Assembly: GCA_030824095.1 (NCBI GenBank)
Contig: JAVBYK010000337.1
Location: forward strand, 1-5,840
DNA length: 5,840 nt
Source: a bacterium
GTDB lineage: Bacteria; Pseudomonadota; Gammaproteobacteria; Burkholderiales; Burkholderiaceae_C
Direction: 5' to 3'
The position numbers were made by a program, and so were the translations under genes. The notes under the pieces were generated by a model. It searched no databases and was not told the DNA's origin. It worked only from the letters and a program-made list of their open reading frames with translations. Positions 1 to 5,736 of the stretch are shown piece after piece; the stretch's first letter is position 1; each line of letters begins with the position of its first letter.

Positions 1-1361
1 CCCATGATGTCGGTCACGCGCTGGATGCTGGTCACCACGTCAGTCATGGTGGCACCGGCCTGATCGGCCAGCGTCGTGCCGTGCTCCACCCGCTCCACGC
101 TGGCGTTGATCAGGGTCTTGATCTCCTTGGCGGCGTCGGCACTGCGACCGGCCAGCGAGCGGACCTCGGTGGCCACCACGGCAAAGCCGCGGCCCTGCTC
201 GCCGGCGCGTGCCGCTTCCACCGCGGCGTTCAGTGCCAGGATATTGGTCTGGAAGGCAATGCCGTCAATCACACTGATGATGTCCGAAATCTTGCGGCTG
301 GACTCGTTGATGCCGCGCATCGTCTGCACCACTTCGCCCACGACCTTGCCACCCTGCACAGCCACGGTGGAGGCGCTCTGGGCCAGCTCGTTGGCGTGGC
401 GGGCGCTGTCGGCGTTTTGCCGCACGGTGGCGCCCAGCTGCTCCATGGACGCAGCCGTTTCCTCCAGCGCGCTGGCCTGCTGTTCAGTGCGGGCCGAGAG
501 GTCGTTGTTGCCCTGGGCGATTTCGGCACTGGCCGTGGCCACGCTCTCCGAGCCCTGACGCACCGAACGCACCACCCGCGACAAGCCGCTTTGCATGCGC
601 GCCATGGCCTGCAGCAGGCGGGCGATTTCGTCCTTGCCATCGGCCGCGATAGTCATGCTCAGGTCGCCGTGCGACACCGCATCCACAATCCGCACCGAGT
701 CGTCGATGCCCTCGCGGATGCTGCGCGAGATGACAAAGGCGATGCCGCCCAGGATGGCGGCCGCCAGCAGCAAAGTCGCCCCGGCCTGCAGGGTGTAGGC
801 ACGGGTATCGGCCCGGATGTCGTCCATGTACAGCCCCGAACCGATGACCCAGCCCCACGGCCCAAACCCCTGCACGTAGGCAATTTTCTCCACGTCCTGT
901 GTGCCGCCGGGTTTGGGCCACGGATACGACACCAGACCGGCCTTGTCGCTTTGCACCTTGCGGGCAAACTGGTCCAGCAAGGGCACGCCGTTGACGGCGG
1001 AAACCGAGGTGCCGTTGAGCTCCGGCTTGATGGGGTGCATGATGAACTTCGCCGGCGAGCCCATGTCGCTGATGAAGAAGTATTCCTCCTTGCTGTAGCG
1101 CAACTGGGCAAGGGCCTGCTTGGCCAGGTTCTGCGCCTCCTCGCGCGGCACCTTGCCCGAGGTTTCCAGCTGGTGCGCCCAGGCCGCGACGCTGGCCGCC
1201 GTTTCGACCGTACTGCGGACCACCGCCTCTCGCCCCTCCCAGTGGCGCGCACGCACATCCGACATCAGGTAGCTCGACACGATGAGCAGCCCTGCCATGC
1301 TGAAGGCCGTCAACAACGCCAGCTTGGACAACAGGGGCAAAGAGTTCAGGAAATGCTTCAT
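1..1361 (-). CDS. Methyl-accepting chemotaxis protein with periplasmic Cache sensor (C-terminus cut off by window edge)
   Basis: This is an inner-membrane chemoreceptor that should signal ligand binding to a CheA/CheW array. The window holds 453 codons of it. A short cytoplasmic N-terminus is followed by TM1 (about residues 14-33) and a periplasmic region (about 36-185). That region has a single-Cache (sCache_2-like) signature: YFFISD at 94-99, MHP at 108-110, and GWVIGSGLYMDDI at 170-182. TM2 (about 191-211) leads into a HAMP domain (about 212-265) and a cytoplasmic signalling coiled coil. A methylation-helix segment lies near 294-308 (QQ...EE...EQ). The highly conserved hairpin tip is at 368-397 (AFQTNILALNAAVEAARAGE within it). 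By family standards roughly 65-100 C-terminal residues are missing, including the second methylation helix. I chose the ATG at 1361 because GGAG (1368-1371) sits six bases upstream. An in-frame ATG at 1373 lacks such a site. The ligand is unknown; small organic acids are common for sCache_2 receptors. Confidence 0.95.
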   Translation of the reverse strand, partial: MKHFLNSLPLLSKLALLTAFSMAGLLIVSSYLMSDVRARHWEGREAVVRSTVETAASVAAWAHQLETSGKVPREEAQNLAKQALAQLRYSKEEYFFISDMGSPAKFIMHPIKPELNGTSVSAVNGVPLLDQFARKVQSDKAGLVSYPWPKPGGTQDVEKIAYVQGFGPWGWVIGSGLYMDDIRADTRAYTLQAGATLLLAAAILGGIAFVISRSIREGIDDSVRIVDAVSHGDLSMTIAADGKDEIARLLQAMARMQSGLSRVVRSVRQGSESVATASAEIAQGNNDLSARTEQQASALEETAASMEQLGATVRQNADSARHANELAQSASTVAVQGGKVVGEVVQTMRGINESSRKISDIISVIDGIAFQTNILALNAAVEAARAGEQGRGFAVVATEVRSLAGRSADAAKEIKTLINASVERVEHGTTLADQAGATMTDVVTSIQRVTDIM

Positions 1362-1367
1362 CGTTGA

Positions 1368-1371
1368 CTCC
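1368..1371 (-). promoter_or_regulatory. Ribosome binding site that decides the chemoreceptor start
   Basis: Reading the minus strand, GGAG lies six bases before the ATG at 1361. It overlaps the alternative in-frame ATG at 1373, which has no purine-rich site in front of it. This favours the shorter protein beginning MKHFLNS. Confidence 0.6.
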
Positions 1372-1483
1372 ATGGATTCTGGGTCGTGCTTTGACGGCGA
1401 TGACCGTCCCGGGATTGGGCGCTGCAGCACTTCTTCGCAGACGCGGCCATGCGCGCTGCGGTGTGCCCGGTTGTATGCACGCC

Positions 1484-1516
1484 CTGACCATGCCCATTGG
1501 CCAGCGGCGTGGTCAG
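1484..1516 (-). terminator. Hairpin just downstream of the CBS-domain gene, possible weak terminator
   Basis: A perfect 7-bp inverted repeat (1484-1490 with 1510-1516) extends inward by three more pairs after one mismatch. It leaves a loop of about 11 bases. It starts ten bases past the stop codon of the CBS gene, where a terminator would be expected, but no T-tract follows on the minus strand. It may instead stabilise the mRNA 3' end or lie in a transcript that reads through to the chemoreceptor. Confidence 0.3.
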
Positions 1517-1525
1517 CAGCTCTTC

Positions 1526-1954
1526 TTAGCTGGTGATGTAGTGTTCGAGATGGCTGATGGTCATCTCGTGGTCGGCAATGATGTCGTTCATGATGTCGCG
1601 GATCGAGATCATGCCCACCACCGTCTCGCCGTCGACCACCGGCAGGTGGCGAATCTTCTTCTGACTCATGAGTGCCAGGCAGTCGCGGGTGCGGACCTGG
1701 GGCGAGACCGTGACCACGTGGCCCGTCATGATGTCGCGGACCTTGGTGTCCTTGGAGGACTTGCCGGCCAGCGCGATCTTGCGCGTGTAATCCCGCTCGG
1801 AGAAAACTCCCACCAGCTTGCCGTTGTCCAGCACCATCAGGGCACCGACGTTGTGATCCGCCAGTGTCTGCAGCGCATTGAACACGCTGTCATTGGGGCT
1901 CAGACTCCAGTTGCCGGGAGAACGCTGCTTCAACAATTCCGAAATAGGTCGCAT
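1526..1954 (-). CDS. Two-CBS-domain protein (adenine-nucleotide sensing family)
   Basis: This 142-residue soluble protein consists almost only of a tandem CBS (Bateman) pair, with CBS1 at about residues 12-66 and CBS2 at about 72-130. Each repeat ends in the ribose-phosphate-binding pattern G-h-h-S-x-x-D: GVFSERD at 49-55 and GMISIRD at 114-120. Such stand-alone CBS pairs usually bind AMP, ATP, S-adenosylmethionine or similar ligands and regulate a partner protein. They are often misannotated as IMP dehydrogenase, but no catalytic barrel is present here. The ligand and partner cannot be read from the sequence. A strong GAGGAGG site lies four bases before the ATG. The gene starts 61 bases downstream of rnpB on the same strand and is followed 164 bases later by the chemoreceptor. 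Function beyond nucleotide-type ligand binding is inference. Confidence 0.93.
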   Translation of the reverse strand: MRPISELLKQRSPGNWSLSPNDSVFNALQTLADHNVGALMVLDNGKLVGVFSERDYTRKIALAGKSSKDTKVRDIMTGHVVTVSPQVRTRDCLALMSQKKIRHLPVVDGETVVGMISIRDIMNDIIADHEMTISHLEHYITS

Positions 1955-1979
1955 GGTGCCTCCTCATGTCACAGGGAAC

Positions 1980-1992
1980 ATGGTGCAACCAT
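1980..1992. repeat. Short inverted repeat upstream of the CBS gene
   Basis: ATGGT and ACCAT are separated by GCA, a perfect 5-bp inverted repeat 26-38 bases before the CBS-protein start codon. It could be a small operator or a chance palindrome; nothing else supports a role. Confidence 0.2.
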
Positions 1993-2005
1993 ACATCAAA
2001 ACGCC

Positions 2006-2027
2006 AAAAAAAAGTGTGAAGCCCACC
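2006..2027 (-). terminator. Likely 3' end and T-tract of rnpB
   Basis: On the minus strand the 3' strand of the P1 helix (2027-2016) is followed after two bases by eight T residues (2013-2006). This is the layout expected where transcription of rnpB ends. The pairing partner of P1 is over 300 bases upstream, so this is not a compact local hairpin. Termination may be leaky, which would let some transcripts continue into the CBS gene 61 bases away. Confidence 0.45.
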
Positions 2028-2358
2028 GATAAGCCGGATTCTGTGCATGGGGTTTCCCCCATGTGACCACCATTACTCTGGGCCGCTGGTCACCCAGCGG
2101 CTCGATGCTACCTACCCGCCAACTCCGGGGGCCCCGTCAACGTTGGCCTACTTGGTATTGCTGCGCGTAGAGATTGCCCGTTTCACCCGAACTGAATCGG
2201 CTCGTCTCTGTTGCTCTAATCCTCACCTTGGGGCACCACACTTGCGTGCAATGCCTTCAGTGGACAGCCGTTAGCTGCTACGCTGCCCTATGCAGTCCGG
2301 ACGTTCCTCCAGTGCTCTGTTTCCAGAATTGCACCAGCGGTGGTCTGGTGGGCTTCAC
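2016..2358 (-). ncRNA. rnpB: RNase P RNA, bacterial A-type
   Basis: This is the catalytic RNA of RNase P, which removes 5' leaders from precursor tRNAs together with the protein RnpA. On the minus strand the ends pair perfectly as P1: GTGAAGCCCACC at the 5' end (2358-2347) with GGTGGGCTTCAC at the 3' end (2027-2016). P2 is a 7-bp pairing of 2345-2339 with 2071-2065. The conserved 5' block GGAACGTCCGGACT lies near 2307-2294, followed by ATAGGGCA. The conserved 3' block ACAGAATCCGGCTTATC is at 2044-2028. P18 is a perfect 7-bp stem with a GTGA loop (2100-2083). P19 is a perfect 7-bp stem with a GAAA loop (2063-2046); as I recall, E. coli lacks this helix. The length of about 343 nucleotides is slightly below the 377 of E. 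coli. Exact mature ends are inferred from P1. Confidence 0.96.
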
Positions 2359-2360
2359 AG

Positions 2361-2373
2361 GGCGATTATCGCC
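2361..2373. repeat. Perfect 13-bp palindrome over the rnpB -10 region
   Basis: GGCGAT-T-ATCGCC is a perfect inverted repeat around one central base. It begins three bases beyond the 5' end of rnpB and covers its likely -10 element. It could be an operator, or a coincidence in the divergent promoter region shared with cysteine synthase. Confidence 0.4.
2365..2370 (-). promoter_or_regulatory. Probable -10 element of rnpB
   Basis: On the minus strand GATAAT (one mismatch to TATAAT) ends six bases before the first P1 nucleotide at 2358. That is the correct spacing for transcription to start at the mature RNA 5' end. No good -35 hexamer is seen 16-18 bases upstream, so the promoter may depend on other contacts. 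Confidence 0.5.
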
Positions 2374-2453
2374 GCTGCGGATATGGATATACCCAAAGCG
2401 ATAGAACAACTCGTCCACAATGGCGCTGCAATTCCCCATTTCGACCAACTCAC

Positions 2454-2457
2454 GGAG
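2454..2457 (+). promoter_or_regulatory. Ribosome binding site that decides the cysteine synthase start
   Basis: GGAG is six bases before the ATG at 2464. The reading frame stays open upstream with another ATG at 2383, but that codon has no comparable site and lies in the divergent promoter region. The shorter start also matches where the family begins. Confidence 0.6.
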
Positions 2458-2463
2458 TCCCGC

Positions 2464-3381
2464 ATGAAAGCCGACAACATTCTGCAAACCATTGGTAACA
2501 CCCCGCATGTGCGCATCAACCGCCTGTTCGGTGACACGCACAAGGTCTGGATCAAGTCCGAGCGCAGCAACCCCGGCGGCTCCATCAAGGACCGCATTGC
2601 GCTGGCCATGGTTGAAGCGGCCGAGGCCAGCGGCGCGCTGAAGCCCGGCGCCACCATCATCGAGCCCACCTCGGGCAATACCGGCGTCGGCCTGGCCATG
2701 GTCGCCGCCGTCAAGGGCTACAAGCTGATTCTGGTGATGCCCGACAGCATGTCCATCGAACGCCGCCGCCTGATGCTGGCCTATGGCGCCAGTTTTGACC
2801 TGACACCGCGCGAGAAGGGGATGAAAGGCTCCATCGCCCGCGCCCAGGAACTGGCCGCCACCATTCCCGGCGCCTGGATTCCGCAGCAGTTTGAAAACCC
2901 GGCCAACATCGACGCCCACGTGCGCACCACGGCGCAGGAGATCCTGGCCGACTTCCCCGATGGCATCGATGCCCTGATCACCGGCGTAGGCACCGGCGGC
3001 CATATCAGTGGCGTAGCCCAGGTGCTCAAGGCCAAGTTCCCGCAACTCAAGGTGTTTGCGGTGGAGCCCACACAATCGCCCGTGATTTCCGGTGGTGCAC
3101 CCTCGCCCCACCCCATTCAGGGCATTGGCGCGGGCTTCATTCCCGTCAACCTGAAGACCGACCTGCTGGACGGCGTGATCCAGGTGGAGGCCGAAGCCGC
3201 CCGCGAATACGCCCGCCGCAGCGCCGCTCAGGAAGGCATTCTGGTGGGCATCTCCAGCGGTGCCACGCTGGCTGCCATTGCACAGAAACTGCCCGACCTG
3301 CCGGCCGGCGCCACGGTGCTGGGCTTCAACTACGACACCGGCGAGCGTTACCTGTCGATTGAAGGCTTTTTGCCCGCCTGA
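2464..3381 (+). CDS. cysK: Cysteine synthase (O-acetylserine sulfhydrylase), PLP-dependent
   Basis: This cytoplasmic enzyme makes L-cysteine from O-acetyl-L-serine and sulfide using pyridoxal phosphate. The 305-residue protein is a fold-type II PLP enzyme with every hallmark. The Schiff-base lysine is K42 in NPGGSIKDR (36-44). The substrate-binding TSGNTG loop is at 69-74, the glycine-rich phosphate loop GVGTGGH at 174-180, and S264 in GISSGA (262-267) should contact the PLP ring nitrogen. The C-terminus is DTGERYLSIEGFLPA, somewhat shorter than E. coli CysK. CysK and CysM are hard to separate by eye; the general pattern and genus-level recall favour CysK-like activity, and thiosulfate use (CysM) is not excluded. 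I chose the ATG at 2464 because GGAG (2454-2457) is six bases upstream and the family begins near here. The gene is divergent from rnpB and ends in a strong terminator, so it is probably transcribed alone. Confidence 0.93.
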   Translation: MKADNILQTIGNTPHVRINRLFGDTHKVWIKSERSNPGGSIKDRIALAMVEAAEASGALKPGATIIEPTSGNTGVGLAMVAAVKGYKLILVMPDSMSIERRRLMLAYGASFDLTPREKGMKGSIARAQELAATIPGAWIPQQFENPANIDAHVRTTAQEILADFPDGIDALITGVGTGGHISGVAQVLKAKFPQLKVFAVEPTQSPVISGGAPSPHPIQGIGAGFIPVNLKTDLLDGVIQVEAEAAREYARRSAAQEGILVGISSGATLAAIAQKLPDLPAGATVLGFNYDTGERYLSIEGFLPA

Positions 3382-3394
3382 GTACGGCAGGCGG
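3374..3394. other. Hairpin overlapping the cysteine synthase stop codon
   Basis: CCGCCTG (3374-3380) pairs perfectly with CAGGCGG (3388-3394) around a 7-base loop. The stop codon TGA (3379-3381) straddles the stem-loop border. It lies directly before the main terminator, so it may add to termination or protect the mRNA 3' end. Confidence 0.4.
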
Positions 3395-3398
3395 ATTC

Positions 3399-3433
3399 AA
3401 AAAAAAGGGGCCATCGGCCCCTTTTGTCTTTTT
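3399..3433. terminator. Strong bidirectional rho-independent terminator
   Basis: A perfect 10-bp stem (AAAAGGGGCC at 3403-3412 with its complement at 3416-3425) closes on a 3-base loop. On the plus strand the stem ends in TTTT, then GTC and five more T. On the minus strand it is followed by a T-tract from the eight A residues at 3399-3406. It therefore serves both cysteine synthase and the convergent small secreted protein gene, whose stop codon lies at 3433-3435. Confidence 0.93.
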
Positions 3434-3744
3434 CACTCCCAGTTGGAGTATTTGGTGCAGACCTTGTCGAGCTTCTTGCCCTTGTCGCTGTCGGCAAATT
3501 TGGAGAGATTGCCCTTGAAGTCGTCGGGTGTCTCGTTCCACAGGCAGGCGCAATAGGCCTCAGCCTTGTTCTGACCACGGATGGGGCTCTTCTCGTCGCC
3601 ACCTTCATACAGCTTGTTCACGCGCACCAGGCACTGCTTGTACTGGGGATCGTCCGCGGGCACTTTGTTGTATTCCTGCGCGAAAACGGGCGCAGCAAAG
3701 GCAACCAGACACAACGAAGCGGCGACAGTCAGCAATCGTTTCAT
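3433..3744 (-). CDS. Small secreted four-cysteine protein, function unknown
   Basis: This is a 103-residue protein with a clear Sec signal peptide: KR at residues 2-3, a hydrophobic core at 4-18, and a probable cut after A22 in VFA-QEY. The mature part of about 81 residues is hydrophilic and lysine- and aspartate-rich. It has four cysteines, C38, C65, C67 and C96, with C65 and C67 in a CACLWNE motif. Four cysteines in a periplasmic protein suggest two disulfides or a bound metal, but nothing here fixes either. C12 in the signal peptide is not a lipobox cysteine because the preceding residue is leucine. I do not recognise the family. The ATG at 3744 is chosen because AAGGAG (3750-3755) lies five bases upstream and the signal peptide starts there. 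A longer reading from 3771 would add nine residues without a site. The gene stands alone, ending in the terminator shared with cysteine synthase. Confidence 0.85.
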   Translation of the reverse strand: MKRLLTVAASLCLVAFAAPVFAQEYNKVPADDPQYKQCLVRVNKLYEGGDEKSPIRGQNKAEAYCACLWNETPDDFKGNLSKFADSDKGKKLDKVCTKYSNWE

Positions 3745-3798
3745 GTTTTCTCCTTGAATGGGGGGGGCCACGGCACATCGGGCGCCGCGTGCCGTTTC

Positions 3799-3804
3799 AG
3801 TATA
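3799..3804 (-). promoter_or_regulatory. Candidate -10 element for the small secreted protein gene
   Basis: TATACT on the minus strand is a good match to the sigma-70 -10 consensus. It lies about 55 bases before the start codon, a plausible leader length. No convincing -35 element is visible 16-18 bases further upstream. Confidence 0.3.
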
Positions 3805-3838
3805 GAACCGAAAAACTGCCGCATCTCCCTGGGTGCAT

Positions 3839-3853
3839 GGGCTTCAAAAGCCC
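3839..3853. other. Hairpin upstream of the flavoprotein gene
   Basis: GGGCTT and AAGCCC form a perfect 6-bp stem with a 3-base loop. A possible outer GGTG/CACC pairing (3832-3835 with 3858-3861) lies across small bulges. There is no T-tract, so a terminator is unlikely. It lies just before an AT-rich TAAAAT element and could influence the promoter or be an mRNA leader structure. Confidence 0.3.
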
Positions 3854-3861
3854 CGCCCACC

Positions 3862-3867
3862 TAAAAT
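3862..3867 (+). promoter_or_regulatory. Candidate -10 element for the flavoprotein gene
   Basis: TAAAAT matches five of six bases of TATAAT and is 36 bases before the ATG at 3904. The region where a -35 element would sit is occupied by a GC-rich hairpin and shows no good match. Confidence 0.3.
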
Positions 3868-3903
3868 ACCTTCCCTGCTTGATAACCACGAGCCTGACTG
3901 ACC

Positions 3904-5691
3904 ATGATCCGCATCACCGAACTCAAACTCCCCCTGTCCGCCGTTCCCGTGGAGGCCCGCCGCGCGGCCGATGCACCCACCGAGACCGAGGCCGACCGCG
4001 CCCCGGCGCCGCACCCGATTGACGCACTGAAAACACTGGCCGCGCAGGCACTGGGCATCGCGCCTGCCGACATTGCCACGCTGAATGTGTTCAAGCGCAG
4101 CTTTGATGCACGCAAGGTCGATCTGCTGGTGGTCTATATCGTGGACCTGGCACTGGCCGATCCAGGCCGTGAAGCCGCGCTGCTGCTGCAGTTTGAGAAG
4201 CACCCGCACATCGCCGCCACACCCGACATGGCCTACCACCCGGTCGGCCAGGCGCCCGCAGACCTGACCGAGCGCCCGGTGGTGGTGGGTTTTGGCCCCT
4301 GCGGCATGTTTGCCGCGCTGGTGCTGGCGCAAATGGGCTTCAAACCCATCGTGCTGGAACGCGGCACCACGGTTCGCCAGCGGACCAAGGACACCTGGGG
4401 GCTGTGGCGCAAGAAGACGCTGAACCCCGAAAGCAATGTGCAGTTTGGCGAAGGCGGCGCCGGCACGTTTTCGGACGGCAAACTCTACAGCCAGATCAAG
4501 GACCCGCGCTTTCTGGGCCGCAAGGTGATGCAGGAGTTCGTGGCTGCCGGCGCCCCGCCGGAAATCCTGTACGAGGCACACCCGCACATCGGCACCTTCA
4601 AGCTGGTCAAGGTGGTGGAGAGCATCCGCGAACAGATCATTGCCTTGGGCGGTGAGGTGCGCTTTGAGCAGCGGGTGATTGATGTGCTATTGAAAAGTGA
4701 GCATGGTATTCAATATCTACGAGGGCTGGTGGTCAAAAACACTGAAAACGATTCCGTCAGCGAGCTGACCGCCCGCCATGTGGTGATGGCCCTGGGCCAC
4801 AGCGCACGCGACACCTTTGCCATGCTGTACCAGCGCGGCGTGGCCATGCAGGCCAAGCCGTTCTCGGTGGGCTTTCGAATCGAGCACCCGCAAAGCGTCA
4901 TCGACAAGGCGCGCTGGGGCCGCCACGCGGGCAATCCGCTGCTGGGCGCGGCCGACTACAAGCTGGTGCACCACGCCGAGAACGGCCGTGCCGTCTACAG
5001 CTTCTGCATGTGCCCGGGCGGCACGGTGGTGGCAGCCACCTCGGAGCCGGGCCGCGTGGTGACCAACGGCATGAGCCAGTATTCCCGCAATGAGCGCAAC
5101 GCCAATGCCGGCATCGTTGTCGGCATCGACCCGCAGGACTTCCCGCGCGACGAGGCCAGCTTTGTGCATGCCTTTGGCCCGGAAGACGGCAAGCGCTACG
5201 CGCAGGAGGCGGCCGCGCTGGCCCCCGCCATGCACCCGCTAGCCGGCATCGCGCTACAGCGCACGCTGGAGTCCGGCGCCTACGCGCTGGGTGGCGGCAC
5301 CTACGAGGCGCCCGGCCAGTTGGTGGGCGACTTCATCGCCGCGCGGCCATCCACTGCGTTCGGCACGGTGCAGCCGTCGTACAAGCCTGGCGTCAAGCTG
5401 GGCGATCTGGCGACCAGCCTGCCGGACTATGCGATTGCCGCCGTGCGCGAGGCGCTGCCGGTGTTCGGCCGCAAGATCAAGGGCTTTGACATGATGGACG
5501 CCGTGCTGACCGGGGTTGAGACACGCACCTCGTCGCCGCTGAAGATTCCGCGCGGCGACGACCTGCAAAGCACCAACGTGGTGGGCCTGTACCCGGCCGG
5601 TGAAGGTGCCAGCTATGCCGGCGGCATCCTGTCGGCGGGGGTGGACGGCATCAAGGTGGCCGAGGCCGTGGCCCGCAGCATGTTGGCCTGA
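3904..5691 (+). CDS. FAD-dependent oxidoreductase-like protein (COG2509-type flavoprotein)
   Basis: This 595-residue soluble protein belongs to a widespread bacterial flavoprotein family usually annotated only as NAD(P)/FAD-dependent oxidoreductase; its substrate is not known to me. An N-terminal region (1-118) opens with MIRITELKLPL and contains VFKRSFDARK (62-71), both typical of the family. The FAD-binding Rossmann loop is GFGPCG (129-134), ending its second strand in E152. Then come QFGEGGAGTFSDGK (180-193), GHSARDTF (298-305) and a CMCPGG motif (368-373). The C-terminal FAD-contacting segment GLYPAGEGASYAGGILSAG is at 561-579. Residues 18-38 are rich in alanine, proline and acidic residues and look like a flexible insertion. 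Residues about 261-279 are encoded by an AT-richer patch (separate entry). The ribosome binding site is weak, but the ATG at 3904 matches the family start. The next gene begins 45 bases after the stop. Confidence 0.92.
   Translation: MIRITELKLPLSAVPVEARRAADAPTETEADRAPAPHPIDALKTLAAQALGIAPADIATLNVFKRSFDARKVDLLVVYIVDLALADPGREAALLLQFEKHPHIAATPDMAYHPVGQAPADLTERPVVVGFGPCGMFAALVLAQMGFKPIVLERGTTVRQRTKDTWGLWRKKTLNPESNVQFGEGGAGTFSDGKLYSQIKDPRFLGRKVMQEFVAAGAPPEILYEAHPHIGTFKLVKVVESIREQIIALGGEVRFEQRVIDVLLKSEHGIQYLRGLVVKNTENDSVSELTARHVVMALGHSARDTFAMLYQRGVAMQAKPFSVGFRIEHPQSVIDKARWGRHAGNPLLGAADYKLVHHAENGRAVYSFCMCPGGTVVAATSEPGRVVTNGMSQYSRNERNANAGIVVGIDPQDFPRDEASFVHAFGPEDGKRYAQEAAALAPAMHPLAGIALQRTLESGAYALGGGTYEAPGQLVGDFIAARPSTAFGTVQPSYKPGVKLGDLATSLPDYAIAAVREALPVFGRKIKGFDMMDAVLTGVETRTSSPLKIPRGDDLQSTNVVGLYPAGEGASYAGGILSAGVDGIKVAEAVARSMLA
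4684..4740 (+). repeat. AT-richer, repeat-like insertion within the flavoprotein gene
   Basis: By hand count only 24 of these 57 bases are G or C, against a strongly GC-rich surround. The codons switch to ones rare in the rest of the gene: CTA twice, TTG, AAA, AGT, CAA, CGA. A perfect inverted repeat TATTGAA/TTCAATA (4688-4694 and 4709-4715) lies inside. The general form, GCTATTGAAAA at one end and GGGCTGGTGGTCAAAAA at the other, resembles a short dispersed repeat that I recall from Comamonadaceae genomes. The frame stays open, so the protein gains residues around KSEHGIQYLRG at a surface-type position between a beta strand and the GHSARDTF segment. The family link is from memory; the compositional break is seen directly. 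Confidence 0.5.
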
Positions 5692-5697
5692 GCCAAC
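5682..5697 (+). other. Small hairpin with the flavoprotein stop codon in its loop
   Basis: GTTGGC (5682-5687) pairs perfectly with GCCAAC (5692-5697) around the tetraloop CTGA, which contains the TGA stop (5689-5691). No T-tract follows, so it is not a standard terminator. Confidence 0.35.
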
Positions 5698-5722
5698 TCC
5701 GCCACCGCAGACCGAGCCGGTG

Positions 5723-5728
5723 TACTAT
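5723..5728 (+). promoter_or_regulatory. Candidate -10 element for the right-edge gene
   Basis: TACTAT is close to the -10 consensus and ends eight bases before the ATG at 5737. If used, transcription would start at or next to the start codon, giving a leaderless message. That would fit the absence of a visible ribosome binding site. No good -35 hexamer is seen. Confidence 0.25.
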
Positions 5729-5736
5729 CGCCAGCC

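Noticed and set aside
81..1367. A 428-codon open frame on the plus strand opposite the chemoreceptor
   Set aside because: It is antisense to a gene with unmistakable chemoreceptor domains. Its composition, rich in His, Gly, Arg and Gln, is typical of shadow frames in GC-rich DNA.
2047..2404. Short plus-strand open frames within the rnpB region
   Set aside because: The sequence is explained by the structured RNase P RNA on the other strand.
2383..2463. An upstream in-frame ATG that would lengthen cysteine synthase by 27 residues
   Set aside because: It has no ribosome binding site and lies close to the rnpB promoter. The ATG at 2464 has a well-spaced GGAG and matches the usual family start.
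2278..3111. A 277-codon minus-strand frame across cysteine synthase and rnpB
   Set aside because: It is antisense to cysK and runs into the RNase P RNA; its low-complexity His/Gly-rich translation is not protein-like.
3745..3771. A longer start for the small secreted protein at 3771
   Set aside because: It would place nine residues before the signal peptide and would read through the AAGGAG site that fits the ATG at 3744.
3844..4587. A 247-codon minus-strand frame opposite the flavoprotein gene
   Set aside because: It is a shadow of a well-supported gene, has no ribosome binding site and shows no recognisable domain.
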